DNA from: Streptomyces termitum | GTDB lineage: Bacteria; Actinomycetota; Actinomycetes; Streptomycetales; Streptomycetaceae | Assembly (NCBI RefSeq): GCF_014650175.1 | Contig: NZ_BMUL01000004.1 | Coordinates: 1-64,000 of the forward strand | DNA: 64,000 nucleotides | Reading direction: 5' to 3' | Shown: piece after piece, positions 27,392-36,552 of the stretch | Position numbering within the stretch: position 1 is the first letter of the stretch | How the letters are laid out: every line of letters starts with the position of its first letter | Notes under the pieces: generated by a model | The model's input: only the letters and a program-made list of their open reading frames with translations | What the model was told of the DNA's origin: nothing | Databases searched by the model: none | Made by a program: the position numbers and the translations under genes

Positions 27392-28315
27392 ATGCAGCGC
27401 ACACACCGCCGTCCGGGCCCGTTCGCCGTCCTGCCGCTCCTCCTCGCGAGCCTGCTGCTCGGCGCCTGCGGCCGGCCCGGCAGCCCGCCCGTCAAGGGCC
27501 CGCAGCCCGACCGGCTGCCCGCCTACCGGGTCGACGCGGGCTTCGCCCTGCCGTCCTCCGCCACCTGGGAGCGGGCCCGCAAGCGCGGCCGGCTGATCGT
27601 CGGCGCCAAGGAGGACCAGCCGTACCTGGGCGAGAAGGACCCGGCCACCGGCCGCTACTCCGGCTTCGACATCGAGATCGCCAAGATGATGGCCGCCTCG
27701 CTCGGCTTCCAGCCCTCCGGCATCGAGTTCCGCACCATCGCCTCCGCCAACCGCGAGACCGCCCTGCAGAACGGGCAGATCGACTACTACGTCGGCACCT
27801 ACACCATCAACGACAAGCGCAAGAAGCTCGTCGGCTTCGCCGGCCCCTACTACATGGCCGGCCAGTCCCTCCTGGTCCGCACCGACGAGAACGACATCGA
27901 CGGCCCCCAGGACCTCGACGGCAAGCGGGTCTGCTCGGCGGCGGGATCCACCCCCTACCAGCGCATCCAGCAGGACTATCCCCGGGCCGAACTCGTCGCC
28001 TACGACACGTACTCGATCTGCGTCGACAACCTCCTCACCTACCAGGTCGACGCGGTCACCACCGACGACACCATCCTCATGGGCTACGCCGCCAAGGTCC
28101 CCGACGAACTCAAGCTCGCCGGAGAGCCGTTCTCGAAGGAGCCGTACGGCATCGGCGTCCCGCGCGGCGACGACGCGCTCCGCTTCGCCCTCGACGACGC
28201 GATCGCCGCGCACGAGAAGAACGGCGACTGGAAGAAGGCGTACGACGCGACCCTCGGCCTCTCCGGGGTCCCCGCCCCGAAGCCGCCCGCCATCGACCGC
28301 TACCCGGCCAACTGA
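27392..28315 (+). CDS. gluB: Glutamate-binding lipoprotein
   Basis: 307 residues from ATG 27392, placed 6 bases after GGGGTGG; GTG 27383 is also possible. The signal ends in lipobox LLLGAC. The SBP_bac_3 domain has KRGRLIVGAKEDQPYLGEKD, YSGFDIEIAKMMA and YVGTYTINDKRKKLVGFAGP, closely like GluB. It captures glutamate outside the membrane and hands it to GluC/GluD. 14 bases separate it from gluA. Confidence 0.92.
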   Translation: MQRTHRRPGPFAVLPLLLASLLLGACGRPGSPPVKGPQPDRLPAYRVDAGFALPSSATWERARKRGRLIVGAKEDQPYLGEKDPATGRYSGFDIEIAKMMAASLGFQPSGIEFRTIASANRETALQNGQIDYYVGTYTINDKRKKLVGFAGPYYMAGQSLLVRTDENDIDGPQDLDGKRVCSAAGSTPYQRIQQDYPRAELVAYDTYSICVDNLLTYQVDAVTTDDTILMGYAAKVPDELKLAGEPFSKEPYGIGVPRGDDALRFALDDAIAAHEKNGDWKKAYDATLGLSGVPAPKPPAIDRYPAN

Positions 28316-28332
28316 GGACCCCCACCCCTGAC

Positions 28333-28977
28333 ATGGACGTACTGACAGAGAACTTCTCGCTCTACGGCGAGGGCTTCCTCGGAACCCTCGAACTCACCGT
28401 CTACGCCTCCGCGCTCGCCCTCGTCCTGGGCTTCGTCATGGCCGCCTTCCGGGTCGCCCCCGTCGGCTCCTTCCGGGTGTTCGGCACGGTCTGGGTCACC
28501 GTCCTGCGCAACACCCCGCTCACCCTCCTCTTCTTCGCGGTGATGCTGGGCCTGCCCCGCTTCGGACTGGTGCTGCCCTTCGAGGTCTTCGCGGTCCTCG
28601 CCCTCGGCTGCTACACCTCGGCCTTCATCTGTGAGGCGCTGCGCTCCGGCATCAACACCGTCCCCGTCGGCCAGGGCGAGGCCGCCCGCAGCCTCGGCAT
28701 GAACTTCACCCAGACCCTGGGCACGGTCGTCCTGCCGCAGGCGTTCCGCTCGGTGATCCCGCCGATCGGCTCCACCCTGATCGCGCTCGCCAAGAACTCC
28801 GCCATCGCCGGCGCCTTCAGCGTCACCGAACTCCTGGGCACCTACAAGACCTTGAGCGAACTCGGCTACAACATCATCTGGACCTTCGTCTGGATCGCCG
28901 TCGGCTACCTCATCATCACGCTCGCCATCAGCGCCGTCTTCAACCTGATGGAGAAGCGCTGGGGGGTGACCCGATGA
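28333..28977 (+). CDS. gluC: Glutamate ABC transporter permease
   Basis: 214 residues, about five membrane helices. The amino-acid permease signatures are TVLRNTPLTLLFF and the EAA loop EAARSLGMNFTQTLGTVVLPQA. It forms the channel with GluD. Its stop overlaps gluD by 4 bases. Confidence 0.92.
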   Translation: MDVLTENFSLYGEGFLGTLELTVYASALALVLGFVMAAFRVAPVGSFRVFGTVWVTVLRNTPLTLLFFAVMLGLPRFGLVLPFEVFAVLALGCYTSAFICEALRSGINTVPVGQGEAARSLGMNFTQTLGTVVLPQAFRSVIPPIGSTLIALAKNSAIAGAFSVTELLGTYKTLSELGYNIIWTFVWIAVGYLIITLAISAVFNLMEKRWGVTR

Positions 28978-29840
28978 GCCGCCCCCCGCAGGCCAGCGCC
29001 CTGTACGACGTCCCAGGACCGCACGCCCGCCGCCGCCACCTCCTCTACGGCCTGCTCTCCACCGCCGTCCTCCTCGGCCTGGCGGCCTGGATCCTCTACC
29101 TCCTCTTCGACACCGACCAGTTCACCGCCGTCAAGTGGCGGCCCTTCCTCTACGAGGGCATCCAGGAACTCCTGTGGAAGGGCCTGGTGAACACCCTCAA
29201 GGCGTTCGCGCTGGCGGCCGTCCTCTCGCTCGTGCTCGGCGCGGTCCTCGCCACCGGCCGGCTCTCCGACCACCGCCCGGTCCGCTGGATCGCCACCCTG
29301 CTCGTGGAGTTCTTCCGCGCGATGCCGGTACTGGTGATGATCTTCTTCATCTTCGTGGCGCTCAAGGTGCAGCCGCTGCCCGCCCTGGTCACCGGACTCG
29401 CCCTCTACAACGGCTCGGTGCTGGCCGAGGTCTTCCGCACCGGCGTGCACGCCGTGCCGCGCGGCCAGGGCGAGGCCGCGTACGCCCTCGGCATGCGCAA
29501 GACCCAGGTGATGACCTTCGTCCTGGTGCCGCAGGCGGTCCGGGCGATGCTGCCCGCCATCATCAGCCAGCTCGTCGTCGCCCTCAAGGACACCTCGCTC
29601 GGCTACCTCATCACCTACGAGGAGTTCCTGCACGCCGGGAAGCTCATCGCCTCCAACCTCGACTACGACCTGCCGTTCATCCCGGTGGTCCTGGTCATCT
29701 CGCCCCTCTACATCGGCCTGTGCATGCTGCTCTCGTGGAGCGCGACCTGGATCGCGCGGCGGGAGCGCCGCGACCCCCGGACGAAGGGGGTGGACGTCGC
29801 CCCCGCCGCCCCGGTGCCCACGCTGCCGGGCCGCGAATGA
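28974..29840 (+). CDS. gluD: Glutamate ABC transporter permease
   Basis: 288 residues. A cytoplasmic N-terminus of about 20 residues precedes the helices; EAA loop EAAYALGMRKTQVMTFVLVPQA; conserved VEFFRAMPVLVMI. Partner of GluC. Coupled by an ATGA overlap and followed by a terminator, ending the operon. Confidence 0.92.
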   Translation: MSRPPQASALYDVPGPHARRRHLLYGLLSTAVLLGLAAWILYLLFDTDQFTAVKWRPFLYEGIQELLWKGLVNTLKAFALAAVLSLVLGAVLATGRLSDHRPVRWIATLLVEFFRAMPVLVMIFFIFVALKVQPLPALVTGLALYNGSVLAEVFRTGVHAVPRGQGEAAYALGMRKTQVMTFVLVPQAVRAMLPAIISQLVVALKDTSLGYLITYEEFLHAGKLIASNLDYDLPFIPVVLVISPLYIGLCMLLSWSATWIARRERRDPRTKGVDVAPAAPVPTLPGRE

Positions 29841-29848
29841 TCCCGAGG

Positions 29849-29871
29849 GGGACCGGGCGCCACCCGGTCCC
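29849..29871 (+). terminator. Terminator of gluABCD
   Basis: GGGACCGGG (29849-29857) pairs with CCCGGTCCC (29863-29871) around a 5-base loop, nine bases after the gluD stop. Confidence 0.7.
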
Positions 29872-30160
29872 GGACCGGCCGGCGGCCGCGATCACTCCTC
29901 CCGCGACGGGCCGGAGAAGGTCAGCCGCCCACCCGGTCCCCTTCTCTCAGCCCTCGCCCCGCAGCACCGCGGCCACTCCGGGGCCGGCGCGCGCCTCCCC
30001 GACCCCGGCAGCGTCACCCGGGCCTGCGGCACCTCGTCGCCGTTCACGATCCCCGCTCCACCCCCAGGTGTCATGACGGCGATTCCGGGAGCTCGCGGCC
30101 GACCCGGACAAGGCGCCCGAACCGTGCTCTCCGTCCTGCGGAAAGCGGCTCCGGCCTGTC
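29872..30160. other. Gene-free stretch before the P450 gene
   Basis: I see no convincing coding frame, RNA gene or repeat here. Several short open frames lack ribosome binding sites. It probably contains the P450 promoter, but no consensus element stands out. Confidence 0.5.
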
Positions 30161-31438
30161 ATGATGGACATGTCGTCACCCCTGCTCCAGGCTTGGTCCG
30201 TGGAGCAGCCGAGCCTTCCCGACGTCTTCGACCCCCGGATCCACGCCGCCGGGCCGCCGCACGACGCCTTCCGCGCGCTGCGCGACCGGGCGCCCGTCGC
30301 GTGGCAGGAGGAGCCCGCGCTGCTCGGCTGGCCCGCCGGACCCGGCTTCTGGGCGGTCACCCGGCACGCCGACGTCGTCCGCGTCCTCAAGGACCCCGGT
30401 ACGTACTCCTCCTGGCTCGGCGCCACCCAGATCCGCGACCCCGACCCGGCCGACCTGCCGTTCATCCGCCGCATGATGCTCAACCAGGACCCGCCGGACC
30501 ACGGCCGGCTGCGGCGGACCGTCAGCCGCGCCCTCACCCCCGGACGGATCGGGCGCTTCGAGGCCACCGCCCGGGTCCGGGCCCGCCGGCTGCTCCTGGC
30601 GGCACGGGAGGCGGGCGGCACGACCGACCTCGTCGGGGCCGTCACCGACGAGTACGCGCTCCTCAACCTCACCGACCTGCTCGGCGTGCCCGCCGCCGAC
30701 CGGGACCTCCTGCACACCTGGACCGAGCGGGTCATCGCCTACCAGGACCCCGACGAACCGCCCGTCCTCGACGCCCGCGGAAACCCGGTCAACCCCCGCT
30801 CACCGGCCATGCTCGCCGAGATGTTCGCGTACGCGCGCGACCTGGCCGCGCACAAGCGGAAGCACCCGGCCGACGACCTCATGACCGCCCTCGCCACCGG
30901 CGGACTCGACGACCCCGAACGGGAGATGTTCTTCTTCCTGCTCACCGTCGCGGGCAACGACACCGTCCGGTCGGCCGCCCCCGGCGGCGTCCTCGCGCTC
31001 GCCGCCGACCCCGGCGAGCGGCGCAGGTTCTGGCGGGGCGAGGTGGACACCGCCACCGCCGTGGAAGAACTCCTGCGCGCGCACCCGCCGGTGCTCTCCT
31101 TCCGCCGCACCGCAGCCCGCGCCGCCGAGCTGGCCGGGACCCGGATCGCCGCCGGGGACAAGGTCGTCGTCTTCCACGGCTCCGCCAACCACGACGAGCG
31201 CGTCTTCGCCGACCCGCACCGGCTCGACCTCGGCCGCCGCCCCAACCCGCACGTCTCCTTCGGCGACGGCCCGCACGTCTGCCTCGGCGCCCACTTCGCC
31301 CGGCTCCAACTCAGGTTGTTCTACGAGGAGTTGCGCGCCGTCTGCGGGGAGGTCGAGCTCGCCGGGCCGCCCCGCAGGCTCGTCTCCAACTTCATCAACG
31401 GCCTCAAGACGCTGCCGGTGCGGCTGCCGGCGCCCTGA
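30161..31438 (+). CDS. Cytochrome P450
   Basis: 425 residues, full-length soluble bacterial P450. I-helix oxygen-binding motif AGNDTVRSA, ExxR in EELLRA, and the heme loop FGDGPHVCLG with Cys374. The AGNDT/AGNETxR form resembles the CYP124/125/142-like group that hydroxylates steroids and branched lipids, but the substrate cannot be assigned. Several ATGs open the frame (30161, 30164, 30170) without a clear ribosome binding site, so the start is uncertain. No ferredoxin or reductase gene is adjacent. Its last 35 bases overlap the convergent hypothetical gene. Confidence 0.92.
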   Translation: MMDMSSPLLQAWSVEQPSLPDVFDPRIHAAGPPHDAFRALRDRAPVAWQEEPALLGWPAGPGFWAVTRHADVVRVLKDPGTYSSWLGATQIRDPDPADLPFIRRMMLNQDPPDHGRLRRTVSRALTPGRIGRFEATARVRARRLLLAAREAGGTTDLVGAVTDEYALLNLTDLLGVPAADRDLLHTWTERVIAYQDPDEPPVLDARGNPVNPRSPAMLAEMFAYARDLAAHKRKHPADDLMTALATGGLDDPEREMFFFLLTVAGNDTVRSAAPGGVLALAADPGERRRFWRGEVDTATAVEELLRAHPPVLSFRRTAARAAELAGTRIAAGDKVVVFHGSANHDERVFADPHRLDLGRRPNPHVSFGDGPHVCLGAHFARLQLRLFYEELRAVCGEVELAGPPRRLVSNFINGLKTLPVRLPAP

Positions 31439-32135
31439 GCGCCGCCCGGGTCACGTCCGCCACCAGCTCGACCACGTCGGGGCCGTACGCCTGCGAGTTG
31501 ACCACCTTCAGGAGCAGGACGAACGAACCGCCCCGGTGGGTGCGGGCGAGCCGCTCGTGGTGGCGGGCCAGATAGCGGGTCGCCGCCTGGTTGGTGATCG
31601 CCCGCTGCCCGCAGAAGAGGAAGACCGGACGCCCGCCGTCGCCCGCCGTGATCCGGGCCAGCACCACGAACTCGACCGCCCCCGGATCCATCGGGTACCG
31701 CTCGCCCCCGACCTCGATCACGCCCCGCTCCGCCACCGGGTCCGGCTCGGTCCGCATGGTCAGCCCGGGGAGCAGGGAGGACAGGTGCGCCTGCGTCCTG
31801 CGGTTGGAGCCCGGCCCGCCGACGCAGAACTCGGTGCGGTCGCCGAAGCCCATGTGGGCCCGGTCGTGCTGCACGATCTGCGCGTGCGCCCCGCAGTCCT
31901 TGACCAGCGCGGCCAGTTCGAGCAGCGCGAACACGTCGAAGCGGTGCACGGCCCCGTCGCCGCCCGCCTCCCTGTTGACCACGAGCAGGCACTCCGAGTG
32001 GTCCGGCAGGCCGAAGAACGCCTGCCGGCGGCGGAGCTTCCGGCGCCACGCGTACGTCCGGGTGAACCAGCCCAGGAAGGCGCTGACACCGGTCGCCGCC
32101 ACCCCGAGCACGATGTTCCGCAGGTCCTCGTCCAT
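31404..32135 (-). CDS. Membrane-anchored hypothetical protein
   Basis: 243 residues. One N-terminal helix (NIVLGVAATGVSAFLGWF, residues 7-24) is followed by a basic stretch YAWRRKLRRR, implying the rest is cytoplasmic. The soluble part has VHRFDVFALLELAALVKDCG, then GFGDRTEFCVGGPGSNRRT and RPVFLFCGQRAITNQAATRYL, giving an alpha/beta-looking domain I cannot name. The clustered Gly-Ser-Asn-Arg-Arg segment might bind a nucleotide or phosphate; that is speculation. The 3' end runs 35 bases into the P450 gene from the opposite strand. Confidence 0.78.
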   Translation of the reverse strand: MDEDLRNIVLGVAATGVSAFLGWFTRTYAWRRKLRRRQAFFGLPDHSECLLVVNREAGGDGAVHRFDVFALLELAALVKDCGAHAQIVQHDRAHMGFGDRTEFCVGGPGSNRRTQAHLSSLLPGLTMRTEPDPVAERGVIEVGGERYPMDPGAVEFVVLARITAGDGGRPVFLFCGQRAITNQAATRYLARHHERLARTHRGGSFVLLLKVVNSQAYGPDVVELVADVTRAALRAPAAAPAAS

Positions 32136-32251
32136 AAGGGCGCATGGTAACGGCGTCCGGTCGTCCGTTCGAGGGTGGCCGGGAGGCGGTCCTGACGGAT
32201 CCGCCGCCCGGAAGTTACGCTGCGTCGAACCCTCTTGACGGGAGGTCAGGA

Positions 32252-34060
32252 ATGCGTCGCTCCGCCCTGCTGCGGTACGGATCGGTCGCGGCCGCCGCCG
32301 CGACGGTGCTCTCGGTGGGGGCCGCGGCCCCGCCGCACCCCGCCCCGCCGCCCCCGGCCCCGGTGAAGGTGCCGGTCGCCACCGGCCACGGCGGGGCCGT
32401 CGCCAGCGTCGACGCCGACGCCAGCGCCGCCGGCGTCGAGATCCTCCGCCGGGGCGGCAACGTGGTCGACGCGGCCGTCGCCGTCGCCGCCGCCCTCGGC
32501 GTCACCGAGCCCTACTCGGCCGGCATCGGCGGAGGCGGCTACCTCGTCTACTACGACGCCCGCAGCCGCACGGTCCACACCCTCGACGGCCGCGAGACCG
32601 CCCCCGCCTCCGCCGACGCCGGCCTCTTCCTGGAGGACGGCGCGCCGATCCCCTTCGAGGAGGGCATGACCAGCGGGCGGAGCGTCGGCACCCCCGGCAC
32701 CCCCGCGACCTGGGCGGCCGCCCTCGACGCCTGGGGCAGCAAGCCGCTGCGCACGCTCCTCGGGCCCGCCGAGCGCCTCGCCCGCGACGGCTTCACCGCG
32801 GACACCACCTACCGCGCCCAGACCGCCGCCAACGAGGCCCGTTTCCGCGACTTCCCGGCCTCCGCCGCGCTGTTCCTGCCCGGCGGCCGGCTCCCCGAGG
32901 TCGGCTCGACCGTCCGCAACCCCGACCTGGCCCGCACCTACGCGCTCCTCGGCGAGAAGGGCGTCGGCGCCCTCTACAAGGGTCCGCTCGCCCGCGACAT
33001 CGTGAACACCGTCCGCACGCCCCCGGTCCGCCCCGGCGCCACGCGCAACGTCCGCCCCGGCGACCTCACCGAACGGGACCTCGCCTCCTACCGGGCGATC
33101 CGCCGCGCCCCGACCAAGGTCTCCTACCGGGGACTCGACGTCTACGGCACGGCCCCCTCCTCCTCCGGCGGCACCGCCGTCGGCGAGGCGCTCAACATCC
33201 TGGGGACCACCGACCTGTCCGCCGCCTCCCCGGAGCGGTACCTGCACCGCTTCATCGAGGCGAGCCGGATCGCCTTCGCGGACCGGGGCCGCTGGGTCGG
33301 CGACCCCGCCTTCGAGGAGGTGCCCGTGCGGGGCCTGCTCTCCCGGCGGTTCGCCGCCTCCCGGGCCTGCCTGATCCGCGACGACGCGGCCCTGACCAGC
33401 CCGCTCGCCCCCGGCGACCCCCGCCGCCCGGTGCCGTGCGCGCCCGGCGGGACCGCCGCCCCCACCCCGTACGAGGGGGAGAACACCACCCATCTCACGG
33501 TCGCCGACAAGTGGGGCAACGTCGTCGCCTACACGCTCACCATCGAGTCCACCGGCGGCAGCGGCATCACCGTCCCCGGGCGCGGCTTCCTGCTCAACAA
33601 CGAGCTGACCGACTTCTCCTTCGCCCCGGCGAACCCGGCCGTCCACGACCCGAACCTGCCCGGACCCGGCAAGCGGCCCCGCTCCTCGATCTCCCCGACG
33701 ATCGTCCTCGACGGCCGGGACCGGCCGGTCCTCGCGGTCGGCTCGCCGGGCGGCGCCACCATCATCACCACCGTCCTCCAGACCCTCACCGGGGTCCTCG
33801 ACCGGGGCCTGCCGCTGGTCGACGCCATCGCCGCGCCCCGCGCCAGCCAGCGCAACCAGCCCACCACGGAACTCGAACCGGCGCTCTGGAACAGCCCGTT
33901 GCGGGCCGAACTCGAAGCGCTCGGCCACGGCTTCCGGCAGAACCCGGAGATCGGCGCGGCCACCGGGGTGCAGCGGCTGCCCGACGGGCGGTGGCTGGCC
34001 GCCGCCGAGACCGTCCGCCGGGGCGGCGGTTCGGCGATGGTGGTCCACCCCGACCGCTGA
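32252..34060 (+). CDS. ggt: Gamma-glutamyltransferase
   Basis: 602 residues from ATG 32252, set by GGGAGGTCAGGA. N-terminal signal-like segment (residues 8-28) then a Pro-rich stretch, so exported. It is a self-cleaving Ntn hydrolase; the processing threonine is the first Thr of NTTHLTV (about residue 412), producing large and small subunits. It also has the GGNVVDAAVAVA and GIGGGGYLVYYD start region and SSISPTIV, VGSPGGATI near the end. It cleaves or transfers gamma-glutamyl groups from glutathione-like compounds, or here perhaps other gamma-glutamyl metabolites. Confidence 0.94.
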   Translation: MRRSALLRYGSVAAAAATVLSVGAAAPPHPAPPPPAPVKVPVATGHGGAVASVDADASAAGVEILRRGGNVVDAAVAVAAALGVTEPYSAGIGGGGYLVYYDARSRTVHTLDGRETAPASADAGLFLEDGAPIPFEEGMTSGRSVGTPGTPATWAAALDAWGSKPLRTLLGPAERLARDGFTADTTYRAQTAANEARFRDFPASAALFLPGGRLPEVGSTVRNPDLARTYALLGEKGVGALYKGPLARDIVNTVRTPPVRPGATRNVRPGDLTERDLASYRAIRRAPTKVSYRGLDVYGTAPSSSGGTAVGEALNILGTTDLSAASPERYLHRFIEASRIAFADRGRWVGDPAFEEVPVRGLLSRRFAASRACLIRDDAALTSPLAPGDPRRPVPCAPGGTAAPTPYEGENTTHLTVADKWGNVVAYTLTIESTGGSGITVPGRGFLLNNELTDFSFAPANPAVHDPNLPGPGKRPRSSISPTIVLDGRDRPVLAVGSPGGATIITTVLQTLTGVLDRGLPLVDAIAAPRASQRNQPTTELEPALWNSPLRAELEALGHGFRQNPEIGAATGVQRLPDGRWLAAAETVRRGGGSAMVVHPDR

Positions 34061-34067
34061 CGGATCG

Positions 34068-34769
34068 TCAACCCTGGTCGCGGCCGGCCGACTCCAGGGC
34101 ACGGGCCGCGGCCAGGCACTCCGGCGGCGGACGCGGGTCGTCCCGTACGGCCCGCAGGAGCACCGGCACCGGCATCGTCCGCAGGGCGTGCCGCCAGGCG
34201 AGGTGTCCGTGCGCGGCGGCGTACCGGTCGGTGAGGACCTCGGCCGGGGTCGGCTCGGCCCCGGACCGCCGCAGCAGCGCCGCCGGGCCCCGCAGGCTCA
34301 GGCCCCGGCAGATCTGCTCGGCGGTGACGCGGTCGCTCCGGTGGTCGTCGTGGACCTCGTACAGCAGCGCGTACACGAGCCGTTCCTCGCGCGGGGTGAG
34401 GGGGACGGGCAGCGGGGTGTGCCACCACAGCGCCTCCACGCCGGACGGCGAGACCGGCACCGGCAGCCCGCAGGAGAGCGGGCTCGGGGCGCAGGCCAGC
34501 CGGATCGCGCCGAGGGCGGTCCACCGCTCCGACAGCTCGCGGCGCAGGGCGAGGCCGGGCGCGGTCTCCGGCGCGCGGGCCAGGGCCGCCGCCCCGACCT
34601 CCTCGACGGTGGGGCCGTCCGTCCACACCAGGGTCCAGGGCCCGGCGCCGTCGGGCGCCTCGGCGGCGACCGGCCCGAGCCGCCCGCTCAGCTCCGCCGC
34701 CAGGGCGACGGCCCCGGGCTCCCCGTCCCCGCCCGTCCCCGCGCCCGCGCCCGTGTCCTCGCTCGTCAT
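34068..34769 (-). CDS. Hypothetical protein
   Basis: 233 residues, soluble, Ala/Gly-rich acidic N-terminus of about 25 residues. The middle has WTLVWTDGPTVEEVG; the C-terminal half contains TPREERLVYALLYEVHDDHRSD and two short helix-rich stretches. No recognised domain. It converges on ggt with 7 bases between stops and lies downstream of map on the same strand (59-base gap), so it may be in the map transcript. Confidence 0.68.
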   Translation of the reverse strand: MTSEDTGAGAGTGGDGEPGAVALAAELSGRLGPVAAEAPDGAGPWTLVWTDGPTVEEVGAAALARAPETAPGLALRRELSERWTALGAIRLACAPSPLSCGLPVPVSPSGVEALWWHTPLPVPLTPREERLVYALLYEVHDDHRSDRVTAEQICRGLSLRGPAALLRRSGAEPTPAEVLTDRYAAAHGHLAWRHALRTMPVPVLLRAVRDDPRPPPECLAAARALESAGRDQG

Positions 34770-34828
34770 GCCGGGAGTCTAGGAGCGGACACCGACAGGG
34801 CGGCGGGCGGCGACGGGGCGGGTCCCGC

Positions 34829-35596
34829 TCACGGGGCGGTCAGGACGCGCGGGCCCGCGTCGGTGATCGCGACCGTGTGCTCGGCGTGCGCGGCGCGGGA
34901 GCCGTCGAGGGTCCGCATCGTCCAGCCGTCCCGCGCCGTGTAGTACCCGTCGTCGCCGCTCGCGAGGAGCATGGGCTCGATCGCCAGGACCATGCCGTGC
35001 CGCAGCCGCATGCCGCGCTCCGGCCGCCCCTCGTTGGGCACGCCCGGGTCCTCGTGCATGGCGCGGCCGATGCCGTGGCCGCCGAAGCCGTCCGGGATGC
35101 CGTACCCGGCCTTCCGGCAGACGGTGCCGATGGCGTGGGCGATGTCCCCGATCCGGTTGCCGACCCGGGCCGCCGCGATGCCGGCCGCCAGGGCCTCCTC
35201 GGCCGCGGCGATCAGCCGGGTGTCCTCCGGGCGGGCCCGGCCGACGGTGAAGCTCACCGCCGAGTCCCCGGCCCAGCCGCCGAGCAGCGCGCCGCAGTCC
35301 AGGGAGACGAGGTCGCCGTCGGCGAGCGGGGTGCCGTCCGGGACGCCGTGCACGATCGCGTCGTTGACGGAGACGCAGACGACGGCGGGGAAGGGGGTGG
35401 GGGCCCAGTCGGGGCGGTAGCCCAGGAAGGGGGAGTCCGCGCCGGCCTCCGCCAGCACCTCCCGGGCGGCCCGGTCCAGGGCGGTGGCGGGCACGCCGGG
35501 CGCGGCGGCCTTCCGTGCCGCCGCCAGGGCGCGGGCCACCACGCGGCCCGCCTCGCGCATCGCGGCGATGTTCTCGTCGGTCTTCAGCTTCACCAT
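34829..35596 (-). CDS. map: Methionine aminopeptidase, type I
   Basis: 255 residues. Removes the initiator methionine from nascent proteins. Metal ligands: Asp in SLDCGALL, Asp in GDSAVSF, His in GHGIGRAMHEDP, Glu in AIEPML, and Glu near the C-terminus (HAEHT region). Streptomyces commonly carries several map copies; this one is not in the secY-adk-map ribosomal locus. Start at 35596 (second in-frame ATG) is preferred because TATAGT lies exactly 7 bases upstream, indicating leaderless translation; the first ATG at 35602 would sit too close to the -10. Confidence 0.92.
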   Translation of the reverse strand: MVKLKTDENIAAMREAGRVVARALAAARKAAAPGVPATALDRAAREVLAEAGADSPFLGYRPDWAPTPFPAVVCVSVNDAIVHGVPDGTPLADGDLVSLDCGALLGGWAGDSAVSFTVGRARPEDTRLIAAAEEALAAGIAAARVGNRIGDIAHAIGTVCRKAGYGIPDGFGGHGIGRAMHEDPGVPNEGRPERGMRLRHGMVLAIEPMLLASGDDGYYTARDGWTMRTLDGSRAAHAEHTVAITDAGPRVLTAP

Positions 35597-35603
35597 TCCC
35601 ATT

Positions 35604-35638
35604 ACTATACCGGTATAAGAATGGGGTGGGGGTACAGT
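35604..35638. promoter_or_regulatory. Divergent map/XRE promoters with TATACCGGTATA palindrome
   Basis: A perfect 12-bp palindrome, TATACCGGTATA, spans 35606-35617. Its left arm forms part of the map -10 (TATAGT read on the minus strand, 35609-35604). The -10 of the XRE gene is TACAGT (35633-35638), 6 bases before its ATG. A protein bound at the palindrome would block map transcription; the small XRE protein encoded next door is the obvious candidate. Confidence 0.65.
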
Positions 35639-35644
35639 GGGGGC

Positions 35645-35896
35645 ATGGTGCGCACCCCCCTCACCCCCGAAGAGCGCGAACGCGGCGAGCGGCTCGGCCA
35701 GTTGCTCCGCGCGGCGCGCGGCGAGCGGTCGATGGTCGAGATCGCCGCCGCCGCGGGCCTGTCGGCGGAGACCCTCCGCAAGATCGAGACCGGCCGCGCC
35801 CCCACCCCGGCCTTCTTCACCGTCGCGGCCCTCGCCGGAGTCCTCGGCCTCTCGATGGACGAACTGCTGGTCCGCTGCGCGCTCGCGCCGGTCTGA
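35645..35896 (+). CDS. Small XRE-family DNA-binding protein
   Basis: 83 residues, nearly all one Cro/C1 helix-turn-helix: RLGQLLRAARGERSMVEIAA followed by LSAETLRKIETGRAPTPAFF and a helix ending LGLSMDELL. No ligand or dimerisation domain beyond this, so probably a small dimeric repressor. Divergent from map across a 48-base gap holding a palindrome. Probably leaderless, as TACAGT lies 6 bases before ATG. Confidence 0.88.
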   Translation: MVRTPLTPEERERGERLGQLLRAARGERSMVEIAAAAGLSAETLRKIETGRAPTPAFFTVAALAGVLGLSMDELLVRCALAPV

Positions 35897-36009
35897 GCCC
35901 GCCGGGTGGCCCCCGTGCCGGTGGGGGAGGAGGCTGGGAGGTGAGTACGTCCGGGTGGACCAGGGGCGTACCGAGCGAAGCCCCCGCCCGGCCGGGATGG
36001 GAGTCCGCC

Positions 36010-36309
36010 ATGCGCATGCTCATGAAGGTGCAGATGGACACCGAGGCGGCGAACGAGGCGATCCGGCGGGGCTCTCTCCCGAAGCTCATGCAGGGCGCGT
36101 TCGAGCGGATCGCCCCCGAGGCGGCGTACTTCACCGTCGAGAACGGCTGCCGCACCGGCTACCTCTTCTTCGACCTCGCCGACCCCTCCGACCTGCCGGT
36201 CATCGCCGAGCCCTTCTTCATGGAGCTCGGCGCGAAGATCCACTACTCGCCGGTGATGAACCGCGAGGACCTCGCGAAGGGACTCGCCGCCCTCGGCGCG
36301 GACGGCTGA
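36010..36309 (+). CDS. Small conserved protein (DUF3303-like)
   Basis: 99 residues. MLMKVQMDTEAANEAIRRG then FERIAPEAAYFTVENGCRTG and LFFDLADPSDLPVIAEPFF: a ferredoxin-like alpha-beta dimeric barrel pattern. It may bind a small ligand; function unknown. ATG 36010 has GGGAG 6 bases upstream. An in-frame GTG at 35941 with its own GGAGG could add 23 residues, but the family-like sequence starts at the ATG. Confidence 0.75.
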   Translation: MRMLMKVQMDTEAANEAIRRGSLPKLMQGAFERIAPEAAYFTVENGCRTGYLFFDLADPSDLPVIAEPFFMELGAKIHYSPVMNREDLAKGLAALGADG

Positions 36310-36444
36310 CCCCTCCCGCCGGGTACGGCCCCGGGGAGCCGCGCGACCGGGACACCCGGCCCCACCGGCCCCCCGGGCCCCGGCCGCTTCGACGGCACCG
36401 GCGCCCCATGGCCGAAGCCGCCGCTCCCGCGCCCGCCGGTCCCC

Positions 36445-36552
36445 GTCCGCTCGGACGCCCCTGTCCGCCCGGACGCCTTCGTCCGCTTGGGCGACCCCGG
36501 CCGCTTGGACGACCCCGGCCGCTCGGACAACCCCGGCCGCTTGGGCGGCCCC
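36445..36552. repeat. Six tandem 18-bp repeats
   Basis: Six consecutive 18-base units of the form GKCCGCTYGGRCGRCCCC occupy exactly 36445-36552. They lie in a 383-base region (36310-36692) without a supported gene. The unit length keeps one frame open across the array, giving hexapeptide repeats such as GRLDDP, but that frame has no start codon after the preceding stop. Confidence 0.85.
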
